64,000 bases of DNA from CBDCYN01 sp965224205 (GCA_965224205.1 CBDCYN010000009.1:62001-126000); one strand, 5' to 3'; numbered from the stretch's first letter, positions 26,469 through 35,960 are shown. Made by a program: numbers and translations. Notes: generated by a model from the letters alone, not told the origin.

Positions 26469-28957
26469 GTGCAGTGTTCCTTCGCGATCTGCTCGCACGA
26501 ATGATTGTCGACCGTGTCACTAGATGTTTGGCCTGTCCGACTCGACGAGGGCGACCGCTGAGCGACACGACTCGAGGCAACCGCCGCCTGCCCGTAGGAT
26601 ACCCCTCCATCGTTCGGGGGCACCAAACGGTGTCGCAGGACGTCAAGTCCTCGGCGACGCAGCCGCTCGCTCAGTCTCTGTGTCAATCGTTGGTTACAAA
26701 ACACACCGCCCGACAAGACTATGGTCGTGATCCTCGATTGTTGTGAGGCTTCGATAACCGCCGCTTCCCACGCCGCGGCTAGTACCTCGTGGAACATCGC
26801 TGCGAGTTGAGGGGCCGAACCTGCCGTGACGTTTATCTCCAACAAGTATTTCACAAAGGCTGAGAGATCGATCTGACGGATATCCTTGTTGGCTTCATCA
26901 TCGCGGATGACAAACAGTGAGTCGGTGATTGACTGATCCAAACCGTCTGCCTTGGCTGCCGCTGCTTCCAACGCGATCGCCGCCTGAGCCTCAAACCGGT
27001 TTTCGTGACACAACCCCAGGAGCGACGCGACTCCGTCAAAAACGCGACCGGTGCTGCTCGTCGACACGCAGTTAAATCCTCTACAGATCATCTGGGTCAA
27101 CATCCGCCGCTCCGTGGGGTCGGCGAGAAGTCGTTCGGCCGCGGGGTGAAGATTAAAATCATCACCCAACGCCTGATGCAGCAGGGCCAATCCGCAACGC
27201 CGAGTTTCTTTTGCCGCCGCATCCCCACCCGCTCCCGGAAGCAACAAAGGACGTAGATGCGCTAGACGTTTAAAGCTTATCAGGTCCACCAGCAACAGCT
27301 CCCCGCCCCAGGCGGTGCCATCGTCACCGTATCCAACCCCATCGCAGACAACTGCCAGAGCAGGGCCGTGGCGGTCATGCTCGGCTAGGACCGCGGCGGC
27401 GTGGGCGTGATGATGCTGAACCCCGATCAAGGGCACGCCCCATCGTTGAGCTAAATCCTTCGCATAGGCGGCGCTCAGGTACGCCGGGTGCAGGTCGTGA
27501 GCGATCCATTCCGGCTGGATTCCAAATAGATCCGTTAGGTCGTCAATGGTTTTCTTGAAATGGGCCAACGACAATGGGTGCTTGAGGTCGCCGAGGTGTT
27601 GGCTGAGGATCACCTGTCCATCGCGTACGACGGCGACGGTGTTCTTCAACTCCCCTCCGACGCAAAGCCCTTGGGTTTGATACGCGCTAGACAAAGGCAA
27701 TGCCCCCGGGACATACCCGCGTGCCCGGCGTAGAGGTAACGGGTCATCGTCGCCCATATCTAGCCATAGAGAGTCGTCCACGCACCGCTCGATCGGACGG
27801 TCGTGCCAGAGGATCGCGTCACAGACGGTGCTCAGCCGGTCGATGGCCTCTTGGTTATCGATTGCCAGCGGTTCGTCGCTGAGGTTCCCACTGGTCATGA
27901 CTAACGGAACATGTTCTAAAACCTCTGAGGCAAACAGCAGATGATGGATCGGGGTGGAAGGCAGCATCACCCCCAACCGGTGGTTTTGTGAGGCGACGGC
28001 GGGCACAACCGAACTGCCTTGTCGTCGCTCAGCCAGCACAATCGGAGCCGCTGGCGAAAGCAGCGACTCGACCGCTCGACGGGTAAGGCGCACCTGTCGC
28101 CGGGCTTCGCTTACCGTCGCGCACATCACCGCAAACGGCTTGGCGTTTCGTTGCTTGAGTTGACGCAGGCGCATCACCGCTTGTTCGTCGTCGGCCCGCA
28201 CCGCCAAATGAAACCCGCCCAGCCCCTTGATCGCGACGATCTTGCCTTGTTCCAAAAGTACCGCGGCCCGACGGACTGGGTTCCCATTGATTCTGCGCCC
28301 ACACACATCAACCAGCTCGACCTTCGGTCCGCAATCGTGACAGGCGATCGGCTGGGCGTGAAACCGCCGGTCGGCTGAGTGGGTGTATTCAGATCGACAC
28401 GCGTCGCACATCTCGAAACCAGCCATGGTGGTGTTGGCTCGATCGTATGGGACGCGGTGTAAGATGCTGTATCTCGGCCCACAGTTCGTGCAGTTGATCA
28501 GCCCGTAACCAAAACGGCGATCGGTGGGTTTAGATAACTCGTCGAGGCAATCCATGCACACCGAGGTATCGACGGTCACCTGCGCTCGTAATACCGCGTC
28601 AGTTGCACTGGCCAGGATCCTGAAACGATCTTCGTTGTCGTGGGTTCCGATCTCGCGACGGCGGACCCGCGCGATGACCGCTAAGGGTGGTCGTTGGTCC
28701 ATCAGCTCGGTCGTAAAACGCTCAAGACGTTCAACTGCCCCTTGAGCTTCAAGGGTCACACCGTGGGAGTCGTTGTGGATGAATCCTGACAATCCTAGAC
28801 TGCAAGCAAGCCGGTAGACAAAGGGTCGAAACCCCACACCCTGGACCTGCCCGCTGATCCGCCAGCGGTAGCGGGCAGTACAGGATTCATTTGCGTCCGG
28901 CAGCGATGCCACGATCAACCTTTCGTTGAAAAAGATCTCATGAAAACCCCACGACAT
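26459..28957 (-). CDS. hypF: Carbamoyltransferase HypF
   Basis: 832 residues. Acylphosphatase domain (SGQVQGVGFRPFVYRLA, residues 34-120). Two zinc fingers (CMDCLDEL...CTNCGPRY and CDACRSEY...CHDCGPKV). YrdC-like domain (IKGLGGFHLAVRADDEQAV, NAKPFAVMC, VPLVMTSGNLSDEPLA). Kae1-like domain with the metal site HHHAHAAAVLAEH and VCDGVGYGDDGTAWGGEL, ending LSGGVFCN. It makes carbamoyl-adenylate and transfers carbamoyl to HypE. The start lies 40 bases behind ppsA. A polar Ser/Thr tail follows the last domain. Confidence 0.97.
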   Translation of the reverse strand: MSWGFHEIFFNERLIVASLPDANESCTARYRWRISGQVQGVGFRPFVYRLACSLGLSGFIHNDSHGVTLEAQGAVERLERFTTELMDQRPPLAVIARVRRREIGTHDNEDRFRILASATDAVLRAQVTVDTSVCMDCLDELSKPTDRRFGYGLINCTNCGPRYSILHRVPYDRANTTMAGFEMCDACRSEYTHSADRRFHAQPIACHDCGPKVELVDVCGRRINGNPVRRAAVLLEQGKIVAIKGLGGFHLAVRADDEQAVMRLRQLKQRNAKPFAVMCATVSEARRQVRLTRRAVESLLSPAAPIVLAERRQGSSVVPAVASQNHRLGVMLPSTPIHHLLFASEVLEHVPLVMTSGNLSDEPLAIDNQEAIDRLSTVCDAILWHDRPIERCVDDSLWLDMGDDDPLPLRRARGYVPGALPLSSAYQTQGLCVGGELKNTVAVVRDGQVILSQHLGDLKHPLSLAHFKKTIDDLTDLFGIQPEWIAHDLHPAYLSAAYAKDLAQRWGVPLIGVQHHHAHAAAVLAEHDRHGPALAVVCDGVGYGDDGTAWGGELLLVDLISFKRLAHLRPLLLPGAGGDAAAKETRRCGLALLHQALGDDFNLHPAAERLLADPTERRMLTQMICRGFNCVSTSSTGRVFDGVASLLGLCHENRFEAQAAIALEAAAAKADGLDQSITDSLFVIRDDEANKDIRQIDLSAFVKYLLEINVTAGSAPQLAAMFHEVLAAAWEAAVIEASQQSRITTIVLSGGVFCNQRLTQRLSERLRRRGLDVLRHRLVPPNDGGVSYGQAAVASSRVAQRSPSSSRTGQTSSDTVDNHSCEQIAKEHCTCA

Positions 28958-28997
28958 AATGAGTCATGGTCGTTGCTTAAAGGGGTCAGCAGCTCAA

Positions 28998-31424
28998 TCA
29001 ACCGGTGCTTAATGCTTCCTCCGTCTCCAATATTTTGAGTGTCGTCTTAAGTACCGAGTCCGGATTGAGTGAAATACTGCTAATGCCTTCCTTAACGAGA
29101 AACGCGGCGAACTCAGGATAATCGCTGGGGGCCTGCCCGCAGATCCCTATCTTACGACTCTTGGCTCGAGCGGTACGGATCACGTTGGCGATCATGGTCG
29201 TGACGGCGTCGTTGCGCTCGTCGAAGACGTGGGCCACGATCTGTGAGTCGCGGTCCACGCCTAGGGTCAATTGGGTTAAATCGTTGGACCCGATCGAAAA
29301 CCCGTCGAACACATCCGCGAACTGCTCCGCAAGGATCACATTGCTGGGGATCTCGCACATCACGTAAAGCTCTAGCCCGTTCTCGCCACGTTTGAGACCC
29401 TGTTTTTCCATCTCAGCGAGGACCCGGCACCCCTCTTCGACCGTGCGACAGAACGGGACCATCAGCTTGAGATTGGTTAGCCCCATGTCGTCGCGAACCT
29501 TCTTCATGGCTTGGCACTCAAGGGCGAACGCGTCTCGGTATCGTTCGTCGTAATAACGTGACGCCCCGCGGAACCCGATCATCGGGTTCTCCTCGACCGG
29601 CTCATAGGCCTTGCCACCGATCAGGTTGGCGTACTCGTTGGTTTTAAAGTCACTCAGACGCACGATCACGTCCTTGGGGTAGAACGCGGCGGCGATCATC
29701 GCCACGCCCTGGGCCAGTTTGTCGATGAAGAAGTCTGGCTTGGGGTCGTAGCCGATGGTCAGGGCATCGATCTCGGCTTTCACTTTGGAATCCTCGATCT
29801 GATCGTAATCAAGAAGAGCTTTGGGGTGAATCTTGATATAGGTGCTAACGATGAACTCCTCGCGGGCCAGCCCGACCCCGTCGTTGGGGATGAACGACAA
29901 TCTGAATGCTTCTTCGGGGTTACCGACGTTCATCATGATTTTCGTCTGGGGGCGGGTCAGGTTCTCGAGATCGGCCTCCTTGATTTCGAATTTGAGTAGG
30001 CCTTCGTAGACATTGCCCGTGTCGCCCTCGGCGCAGCAGACCGTGACGTTTTGGCCGTCGTTGAGGACATCCGTACCGTGCTCGGTGCCCACGAGCGCGG
30101 GTAGCCCCAACTCCCGGCTCACGATCGCCGCGTGACAGGTGCGTCCGCCTCGGTTGGTGACGACCGCTGCCGCTCTCTTCATGGTCGGTTCCCAATCGGG
30201 ATCGGTCTTGTCTGTCACAAGGACCTCCCCGGGTTGGAATTCGTGAAGGTTCGCGACATTGTGTATCACCCGCACGGGGCCTTGACCGATTTTCTCACCG
30301 ACGCTGCGGCCTGCGATTAAGACTCGCCCTTTTTCCTGAAGCTGATAGGTTTCGAGCGTGTCGGTGTGCTTCTGGGAATGAACCGTCTCGGGCCGGGCCT
30401 GGACGATGAACAGTTCACCCGTGCGCCCATCCTTGGCCCATTCCATGTCCATGGGGGTGGGCCGGCCACGTTTCGTGCTGTAGTGTTCCTCGATCCGCAC
30501 TGCCCATTGGGCTAGGGTGAGGATGTCGTCGTCATCGAGTGCGAACCTTTCCCGGTCGCGTGCGGGCACGGGCACGTTCTTGGTCATCTTCCCCCCGTCG
30601 AGGTCGTAGATGAGCTTGAACTCCTTGTTGCCCAGCCGCTTCTGTAGGATGGGACGGTATCCCTGCTTGAGCGTAGGTTTGAAGACGTAGTACTCATCGG
30701 GGTTGACCGTGCCCTGTACCACGTTTTCCCCCAGACCGTACGCCGCATTGATCAATACCGCGTTGCGGAAACCGGTTTCTGTATCGATCGAGAACATGAC
30801 TCCCGATGTAGCCAAGTCGGACCGGACCATGCGTTGGACCCCGATCGACAACGCAATATCGAATTGCCCGAACCCCTTGTCGTGCCGGTACGAGATCGCC
30901 CGGTCGGTAAACAGCGAAGCGAAACAACGCTTGCACGACTCCAACAAGGCGGCGTGCCCATGAACGTTGAGATACGTCTCCTGCTGACCGGCGAAACTGG
31001 CCTCAGGGAGGTCCTCGGCCGTGGCACTGGAACGGACCGCCACGTCGACCGTTCCTGCTTCATCTTGCCCCATCTTGTCGTACGAGTCGAGGATCGTTTG
31101 CTGAAGATCCTCTGGCATGCTCGCGGCCATGATGGCGTGCCGCGCCTGACGCCCACGCTGACGCAGGTTGGCGATATCGTGTGTGTCGAGGTCGGTGAGG
31201 ATCAGACGGATTCTCTGATCTAAGCCCGCCTGTTCGAGAAAATACCGATACCCCTGAGCGGTTACCGCGAATCCATCGGGCACACGGATCCCTTCGCCTG
31301 CCAGCTCTCGGACCATCTCACCAAGAGAAGCATTTTTGCCGCCCACCAGCGGGACATCCTCAATCCCAAGCTGGTTGAACCAACGGATAAAATTAACCGT
31401 CTGTGCTGTTCTAGGCGCGCCCAT
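28998..31424 (-). CDS. ppsA: Phosphoenolpyruvate synthase (pyruvate, water dikinase)
   Basis: 808 residues, the full family length. The N-terminal ATP-grasp domain has DVPLVGGKNASLGEMVREL. The central phosphohistidine site is GGRTCHAAIVSRELGLPALVG. The C-terminal TIM barrel has MVPFCRTVEEG, FSIGSNDLTQLTLGVDRD and the catalytic Cys in IGICGQAPSDYPEF. It converts pyruvate and ATP to PEP, AMP and phosphate. It lies 11 bases after the glycogen phosphorylase gene and 40 before hypF, so it is probably in the hydrogenase transcription unit. In that setting it may run gluconeogenically, or backward for pyrophosphate-free ATP yield; this is inference. Confidence 0.96.
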   Translation of the reverse strand: MGAPRTAQTVNFIRWFNQLGIEDVPLVGGKNASLGEMVRELAGEGIRVPDGFAVTAQGYRYFLEQAGLDQRIRLILTDLDTHDIANLRQRGRQARHAIMAASMPEDLQQTILDSYDKMGQDEAGTVDVAVRSSATAEDLPEASFAGQQETYLNVHGHAALLESCKRCFASLFTDRAISYRHDKGFGQFDIALSIGVQRMVRSDLATSGVMFSIDTETGFRNAVLINAAYGLGENVVQGTVNPDEYYVFKPTLKQGYRPILQKRLGNKEFKLIYDLDGGKMTKNVPVPARDRERFALDDDDILTLAQWAVRIEEHYSTKRGRPTPMDMEWAKDGRTGELFIVQARPETVHSQKHTDTLETYQLQEKGRVLIAGRSVGEKIGQGPVRVIHNVANLHEFQPGEVLVTDKTDPDWEPTMKRAAAVVTNRGGRTCHAAIVSRELGLPALVGTEHGTDVLNDGQNVTVCCAEGDTGNVYEGLLKFEIKEADLENLTRPQTKIMMNVGNPEEAFRLSFIPNDGVGLAREEFIVSTYIKIHPKALLDYDQIEDSKVKAEIDALTIGYDPKPDFFIDKLAQGVAMIAAAFYPKDVIVRLSDFKTNEYANLIGGKAYEPVEENPMIGFRGASRYYDERYRDAFALECQAMKKVRDDMGLTNLKLMVPFCRTVEEGCRVLAEMEKQGLKRGENGLELYVMCEIPSNVILAEQFADVFDGFSIGSNDLTQLTLGVDRDSQIVAHVFDERNDAVTTMIANVIRTARAKSRKIGICGQAPSDYPEFAAFLVKEGISSISLNPDSVLKTTLKILETEEALSTG

Positions 31425-31435
31425 CTTCGATATCC

Positions 31436-33169
31436 CTATAGTGAGTCGCTCACCTTGTCCGCTCTATCCATGTACGCGTTGGTGACGTATTGAGACACCA
31501 TACGCTGGGTATTAAAGAACGACCCATTGAGTGCGATGCAGGACCGCCGCACCTCGGTATAACGGTCTGGCTCGTTGATAAACAGGGGCAGGATCACGCG
31601 TTCGAGTTTGTCGTATAGGCCGGCGGCTTCGTTCGATGTATCGCCGACTTCGTCGTCCTCGGACCCGATGGCCCACCCGGTTTTACCCTCGACGCATCCC
31701 TCAATCCACCACCCGTCGAGGACACTCAAGCTGGGCACCCCGTTCAGCGCGGCTTTCATCCCGGAGGTCCCCGAGGCCTCATTTGGGCGCAGGGGCGTGT
31801 TGAGCCACAGGTCTACGCCCGCCACGAAGTATCGGGCCAGCTCGATATCGTAGTTTTCTAGGTATATGACGGTGACGGGATCGGTCAGGGCCGCGGCGGC
31901 TTCGAAAATCCGACGGATCAACTCCTTGCCGCCTTCGTCAGCGGGGTGGGCTTTACCCCCAAAGATAATCTGAAGCCCGCCGAACTTCTCGGCTATACCA
32001 CGAAGCCTTTCGATATCGGTGAAGACCAGGTCCGCACGCTTGTACGGGGTGGCCCGGCGGGCGAATCCGATCGTCATCATCCCCGGATTCAATTCCCGCC
32101 CGCTGCGTTGCGTGACGATATCTAGTAGCTGCTGCTTCGCTAGGGTATGCGCGTCTTGGATCCCACTAAGCTGGAGGCTCACCGCGTACCTGAGATAGAG
32201 GTTATCACGACGCCACTCGGGTATGTGTCGGTCGTACAACGCCGCGAAAGGAGGTGCGATCCAGCTGGCCGCGTGTACCCCGTTGGTGATGGAGTTCACC
32301 GGGTAACGGGGAAACATATCCCGTGAGACTTCTCCGTGACGCATAGCCACGCCGTTGATGTAGTGTGAAAACCGCAGTGCCAGGTACGTCATGTTCAAAG
32401 TGTTCTTATGGCAACACCCGGTTGATTCAAGCACCGAAGTTCGTTGTTCACCGAGTACCTGTCGTGCCAAATCCCAGGGGTAACGATCCATCCCCGCCGG
32501 CACCGGTGTGTGTGTCGTGAAGACGCACCGGCGACGCACCGCCTCGACATCTGAGTCATGCGCCGCTGCCAAGCCCCGTCCCGCGAGACACGTCTCCAAT
32601 AACGCCAGGGCCAGCAAGGCGGAGTGTCCCTCGTTCATGTGATACACACGGATGTCGTCGTGCCCCAGTTCCCGCAGCATCGCCACGCCCCCGAGCCCCA
32701 GCAACGCCTCCTGACGCAGCCGAAACCGTGGGTCTCCCCCGTAGAGCTGACCGGACAGCGCCTGATCTTCAAGGCTGTTGCCCTCCATGGTGGTATCCAA
32801 GAAGTAGACCGGCACCGTGTGGCCCGTGATCCCGTGGATCACATGTCGCCAAGCCCGTACCTCCAGGTGCCTGCCTTCGATCTGCATCGTGAGGACTGGC
32901 GGCATCAACTCAAGGCTTTGAGATGGTTCCCACATTTCTGGGGCTTCGATCTGTTGGCCGGTCGGGTCGAGGCGCTGGCGAAAGTACCCTTCGCGGTATA
33001 GCAACGTGACACCGACGATCGGCAGCCCTAGATCGGCTGCGCTGTGTAGAGTGTCACCAGCTAGAACACCCAACCCGCCGCTATAGGTCGGGATGTTCAA
33101 CTCACCCAGGCCGATTTCCATACAGAAATACGCAATGGGCAATAGATGTGAATTCGACGCGGCTAGCAT
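31436..33169 (-). CDS. glgP: Alpha-glucan (glycogen) phosphorylase, short bacterial type
   Basis: 577 residues, matching the compact GT35 phosphorylases rather than the 800-residue GlgP. Visible are FCMEIGLGELNIPTYSGGLGVLAGD, TTHTPVPAGMDRYP, the PLP-site region NEASGTSGMKAALNGVPSLS (the Lys of GMKAALNG), and TIGFARRATPYKRADLVF. It releases glucose-1-phosphate from glycogen. It is preceded by Hsp20 with a hairpin in the gap and followed by ppsA at 11 bases. Confidence 0.94.
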   Translation of the reverse strand: MLAASNSHLLPIAYFCMEIGLGELNIPTYSGGLGVLAGDTLHSAADLGLPIVGVTLLYREGYFRQRLDPTGQQIEAPEMWEPSQSLELMPPVLTMQIEGRHLEVRAWRHVIHGITGHTVPVYFLDTTMEGNSLEDQALSGQLYGGDPRFRLRQEALLGLGGVAMLRELGHDDIRVYHMNEGHSALLALALLETCLAGRGLAAAHDSDVEAVRRRCVFTTHTPVPAGMDRYPWDLARQVLGEQRTSVLESTGCCHKNTLNMTYLALRFSHYINGVAMRHGEVSRDMFPRYPVNSITNGVHAASWIAPPFAALYDRHIPEWRRDNLYLRYAVSLQLSGIQDAHTLAKQQLLDIVTQRSGRELNPGMMTIGFARRATPYKRADLVFTDIERLRGIAEKFGGLQIIFGGKAHPADEGGKELIRRIFEAAAALTDPVTVIYLENYDIELARYFVAGVDLWLNTPLRPNEASGTSGMKAALNGVPSLSVLDGWWIEGCVEGKTGWAIGSEDDEVGDTSNEAAGLYDKLERVILPLFINEPDRYTEVRRSCIALNGSFFNTQRMVSQYVTNAYMDRADKVSDSL

Positions 33170-33263
33170 TGAGTCTTTCTATTGACGACTATGTTCAAAC
33201 AATGTGAATTAAGCCTGTCCAACCGCATGAAATCTCTTATTTGACTTACCGGGTTCCATGTAC

Positions 33264-33306
33264 AAACGGATGGACAGATCACAATCGATGACCTGTCCAT
33301 TCGTTT
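33264..33306 (-). terminator. Hairpin between hsp20 and glgP
   Basis: 14-bp arms aaacggatggacag (33264-33277) and ctgtccattcgttt (33293-33306) pair except for one G-T wobble around a 15-base loop. On the minus strand the stem is followed by tgtacatgg, so the T-run is poor. It may be a partial terminator or RNA-stability element that sets lower expression downstream of hsp20. Confidence 0.5.
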
Positions 33307-33360
33307 GATCTCAACCTCATTTAGCTCATCTCTTTCTGATATTCGGGGGACTTAATGGTT

Positions 33361-33828
33361 TTATTTGATCGCGATCTTGCTCGGCCGGGCTTCTTTGGTT
33401 TTGCGTAGGGTTAGATGTAGGACACCATCATCCAGGTTGGCGTCTACCTTGGACTCCGCCACAGGTGTCGGCAAGGTAAAGCATCGCTCGATCCGCGTGT
33501 AACGGCGTTCGTGGAGGTGTCTCTGGCCTTTGACCTCCTCCTTTTTGGATTTCTCTTTGTCTTTCCGTTCAGCCACGATCCGCAAAACCCCTTGGTCGAG
33601 AGTGACCTGCACCTGATTTTTTTTGAACCCCGGCAGCTCTGCGTCCACATGAATCGTGTCGTCGTCTTCTCGGATGTCCACTGGATAGGCCGCGGTGAGT
33701 TCTTCCATCTCACTCCCGTTGCCACCCCAAGGCGTCAGGGCACGGTCGAAAACCGATTCCATCTCTCGACGCATCGTTTCGAAAGGGTCCTGCCAACCGG
33801 GCCGTCGACGTAGTCGTGTGGGTAACAT
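33361..33828 (-). CDS. Hsp20 / alpha-crystallin small heat-shock protein
   Basis: 155 residues from the ATG at 33828, with gaaaggaacg upstream. A basic N-terminus (MLPTRLRRRPGWQDPFETM) precedes the alpha-crystallin domain (YPVDIREDDDTIHVDAELPGF, RYTRIERCFTLPTPVAESKVDANLDDGVLHLTLRKTKEARP), ending IAIK, close to the IxI oligomer motif. A holdase chaperone. Its place behind an oxygen sensor and beside a group 3b hydrogenase recalls the hypoxia-induced HspX of mycobacteria. Confidence 0.95.
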   Translation of the reverse strand: MLPTRLRRRPGWQDPFETMRREMESVFDRALTPWGGNGSEMEELTAAYPVDIREDDDTIHVDAELPGFKKNQVQVTLDQGVLRIVAERKDKEKSKKEEVKGQRHLHERRYTRIERCFTLPTPVAESKVDANLDDGVLHLTLRKTKEARPSKIAIK

Positions 33829-33884
33829 CTTTTCGTTCCTTTCGTTTCCGACTTTGATTAAACCGACAACCAGGACGCCGGTGA

Positions 33885-34685
33885 TCACTGGCTGGCATCG
33901 CGTGAAGGGATATTTGCACTTCGCTGTTGGAACAATATGCCACGGTCGACCTCATGAGGCTTTGCACACTTGCTGCTTCTCAAGCTTGCTTCTGCCTCGA
34001 TGGCCCTTGGTAGCAAGACGTCTACTTCTAGATGGGTGTGTTGATTCATGTCCACCTCTAGATCAGCCAATCCTTTGACAAAACTGCGGTAGGCGGGGAC
34101 GGCAGATCGGGGCGGCGTAAAATCGTTTGTTAGCGTCCGGAGGTGGGCCATCACGCTTTCGAAGCAATGATGATCGTGTTCGGACTGCGCGATAGAGCGA
34201 TCGATACCCCCGCTATACTGCCCAGGACACCGTCGGGCCCTGTCAATCTCTTGAATCAGAGGAAACAGGACCTGCTCCTCCATGGCCATGTGTTCTTCGA
34301 GCTCGGATCGCAGTGATTCGAAAACGGCACGGATCTGATCAAGGTTGGGCACAACCTCATTGAGAGAAATCTGATCTAATAGCAACTGAAGCCGTGGCAA
34401 TTCTCTGCGGTGATACTCGTGGTGCTTGGTCACGATGTGATCGGCCAGCTGGGTAATCGTCGTGAACGGTTCATCTAACGAGGTTGCGGCTGACTCGGGG
34501 CGATCCATCCGCAATAAGAGATCGATCACCGTTGAGGTTGACAGACCATGGTTTGAGCAGACTTCGCTAAGGGCCTGGTCTGCGTCAGATCTCAGGTCAA
34601 TACCCATCTGCTCAAGAAAAGCTGCTCTAGCGGGGCAGGCCTCGACGACCTTTCTGATAGTCGTTTCCGGTGTGAGTGTGGTCAT
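33885..34685 (-). CDS. RIC/ScdA-like di-iron Fe-S cluster repair protein
   Basis: 266 residues from the ATG at 34685 behind ggaggccc. The N-terminal DUF542/ScdA_N-like domain (MTTLTPETTIRKVVEACPARAAFLEQMGIDL) lacks the usual Cys pair after GID, having RSDA instead. The hemerythrin-like four-helix part has ligand-type motifs HHEYHRRELPRL, EEHMAMEEQVLFPLI, SEHDHHCFESVMAHL and HTHLEVDVLLPRAI. Family members repair iron-sulfur clusters damaged by nitric oxide or oxidants. That fits a regulon whose hydrogenase is rich in Fe-S clusters. Confidence 0.85.
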   Translation of the reverse strand: MTTLTPETTIRKVVEACPARAAFLEQMGIDLRSDADQALSEVCSNHGLSTSTVIDLLLRMDRPESAATSLDEPFTTITQLADHIVTKHHEYHRRELPRLQLLLDQISLNEVVPNLDQIRAVFESLRSELEEHMAMEEQVLFPLIQEIDRARRCPGQYSGGIDRSIAQSEHDHHCFESVMAHLRTLTNDFTPPRSAVPAYRSFVKGLADLEVDMNQHTHLEVDVLLPRAIEAEASLRSSKCAKPHEVDRGILFQQRSANIPSRDASQ

Positions 34686-34766
34686 CGTGGGCCTCCATTT
34701 CAGGGTTTGAGCAATTAGCTGTATCATCTAACGTTGTTTTTTCATCTACAAAACATCCACTATGGT

Positions 34767-35015
34767 TCATCGCCTCGAAGAGACAGTCCGGTGTTTAGCG
34801 GCGGCCTTACGAGTTGGCTTGACCGCGGCCGTGGTCTTCGTTTGGAGGGCGCTGCTATCTTGCTGTTGAGCTTTTCTTCTGAGTAGCTCCTGCTCGGCTT
34901 CAAGCCAATGGTCGACCTCACGGCCCTCGGGCATGCCCTCGATCAAATACATCTCATGGGCCAGTTTGGAAATCTCTTCGTGGGTCAGAAGATGATGCTT
35001 CTTGTGATCTGTCAT
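34767..35015 (-). CDS. DUF2934-type small protein
   Basis: 82 residues from the ATG at 35015 behind aaggag. The first 45 residues match the DUF2934 pattern: ISKLAHEMYLIEGMPEGREVDHWLEAEQEL. The rest is Lys/Ala/Thr-rich and basic (KPTRKAAAKHRTVSSRR), a nucleic-acid-binding-like tail. The function is unknown. A second DUF2934 gene lies 700 bases upstream in the same unit. Confidence 0.75.
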   Translation of the reverse strand: MTDHKKHHLLTHEEISKLAHEMYLIEGMPEGREVDHWLEAEQELLRRKAQQQDSSALQTKTTAAVKPTRKAAAKHRTVSSRR

Positions 35016-35082
35016 GTCTTTATGCTCCTTGTCAATGGATTGTTCTAACGCGATTCCTCCACCCCAGACTCCTATGACTCTG

Positions 35083-35682
35083 CTACACACCCACCGGGCT
35101 AAGCCTCATGCGGCTTTTTCTGGTTCGTCGTGACTCGAAGATCATGTCTTCCTGGCTCGGGGCTTGTGCTGAGTTTGTCGTTTCCAAGTGATTCGATCTC
35201 ACGGCAGCCCGGGCATGATCCGCCGCAGCAGGATGACGAACTTCTCTCGGTCGGCTTAGGGGTTGTGGGATGCCGTCTTCGTTTTCGCATAACAGCGATC
35301 CTTTCCTGGCGACGTTTAAGACCAATCCCATCAGATCGTTGAGACGAGATACGCCCTCAGCCGATAGGCCACACGCTTCATACACGGTGCGAACCGGCTC
35401 GTTGACGTCGGGCACATGGACAATCGAATCCCACCCCTCGTAGTCATTGCGCTCGATCCCAAATGCCGCGTAGTCCGTGAACCACCGTCCGTCGTCGGTG
35501 ACGTACCGGAAGCGATACGTCGCCGGTTGCAGCGCCATAGCCACCTCCCACGTGTTGGGTTCGACCTCCTCCATCGGGGTCGCGTGCGTTGACCAGTCAT
35601 TGAATTCACCCACGAGGTAAAGCCGCTTGGCTTTGACATTGATCATGCGAAAGATCCAATGCGGGCTGTTTCTGCTGACCAT
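35083..35682 (-). CDS. Stand-alone CBM48/AMPK-beta-like glycogen-binding protein
   Basis: 199 residues from the ATG at 35682 behind ggaaaggag. Residues 5-95 form an Ig-like glycogen-binding module: VKAKRLYLVGEFNDWSTHATPM and ATYRFRYVTDDGRWFTDYAA carry the Trp and FNDW of CBM48. No catalytic domain is attached. The C-terminal 110 residues are polar and probably flexible. It likely tethers a partner to glycogen; glycogen phosphorylase is encoded five genes later. Confidence 0.82.
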   Translation of the reverse strand: MVSRNSPHWIFRMINVKAKRLYLVGEFNDWSTHATPMEEVEPNTWEVAMALQPATYRFRYVTDDGRWFTDYAAFGIERNDYEGWDSIVHVPDVNEPVRTVYEACGLSAEGVSRLNDLMGLVLNVARKGSLLCENEDGIPQPLSRPREVRHPAAADHARAAVRSNHLETTNSAQAPSQEDMIFESRRTRKSRMRLSPVGV

Positions 35683-35719
35683 GGCGGGGCTCCTTTCCGG
35701 GTGGCGGCTAACGAGTTTT

Positions 35720-35938
35720 TCATGATTCGTGCTCTAGCCGGGTGGTATTGCGATGAAATTTCATTTCGAATGCCGCCGTGAGCATGAGTTCGGATCGAAC
35801 CCAATGATCGACCGCTCGGCCGTTGGGCTTGCCCTCGGCAAGCCAGATCTCATAAGCGAACTTGGCAATCTGCTTATGAGTAGGCGATTCGTTCTTAGAT
35901 CTCTCGGGCTCTAACGCCTCATCATTACGTTGGAACAT
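35720..35938 (-). CDS. DUF2934-type small protein
   Basis: 72 residues from the ATG at 35938 behind aagga. IAKFAYEIWLAEGKPNGRAVDHWVRSELML is the DUF2934 core. It is the first gene after the response regulator on this strand and may head the effector transcription unit. Function unknown; conservation of two such proteins in the unit suggests a structural or regulatory role in the response. Confidence 0.75.
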   Translation of the reverse strand: MFQRNDEALEPERSKNESPTHKQIAKFAYEIWLAEGKPNGRAVDHWVRSELMLTAAFEMKFHRNTTRLEHES

Positions 35939-35960
35939 TTTCGATTCCTTGGCTATTTAC

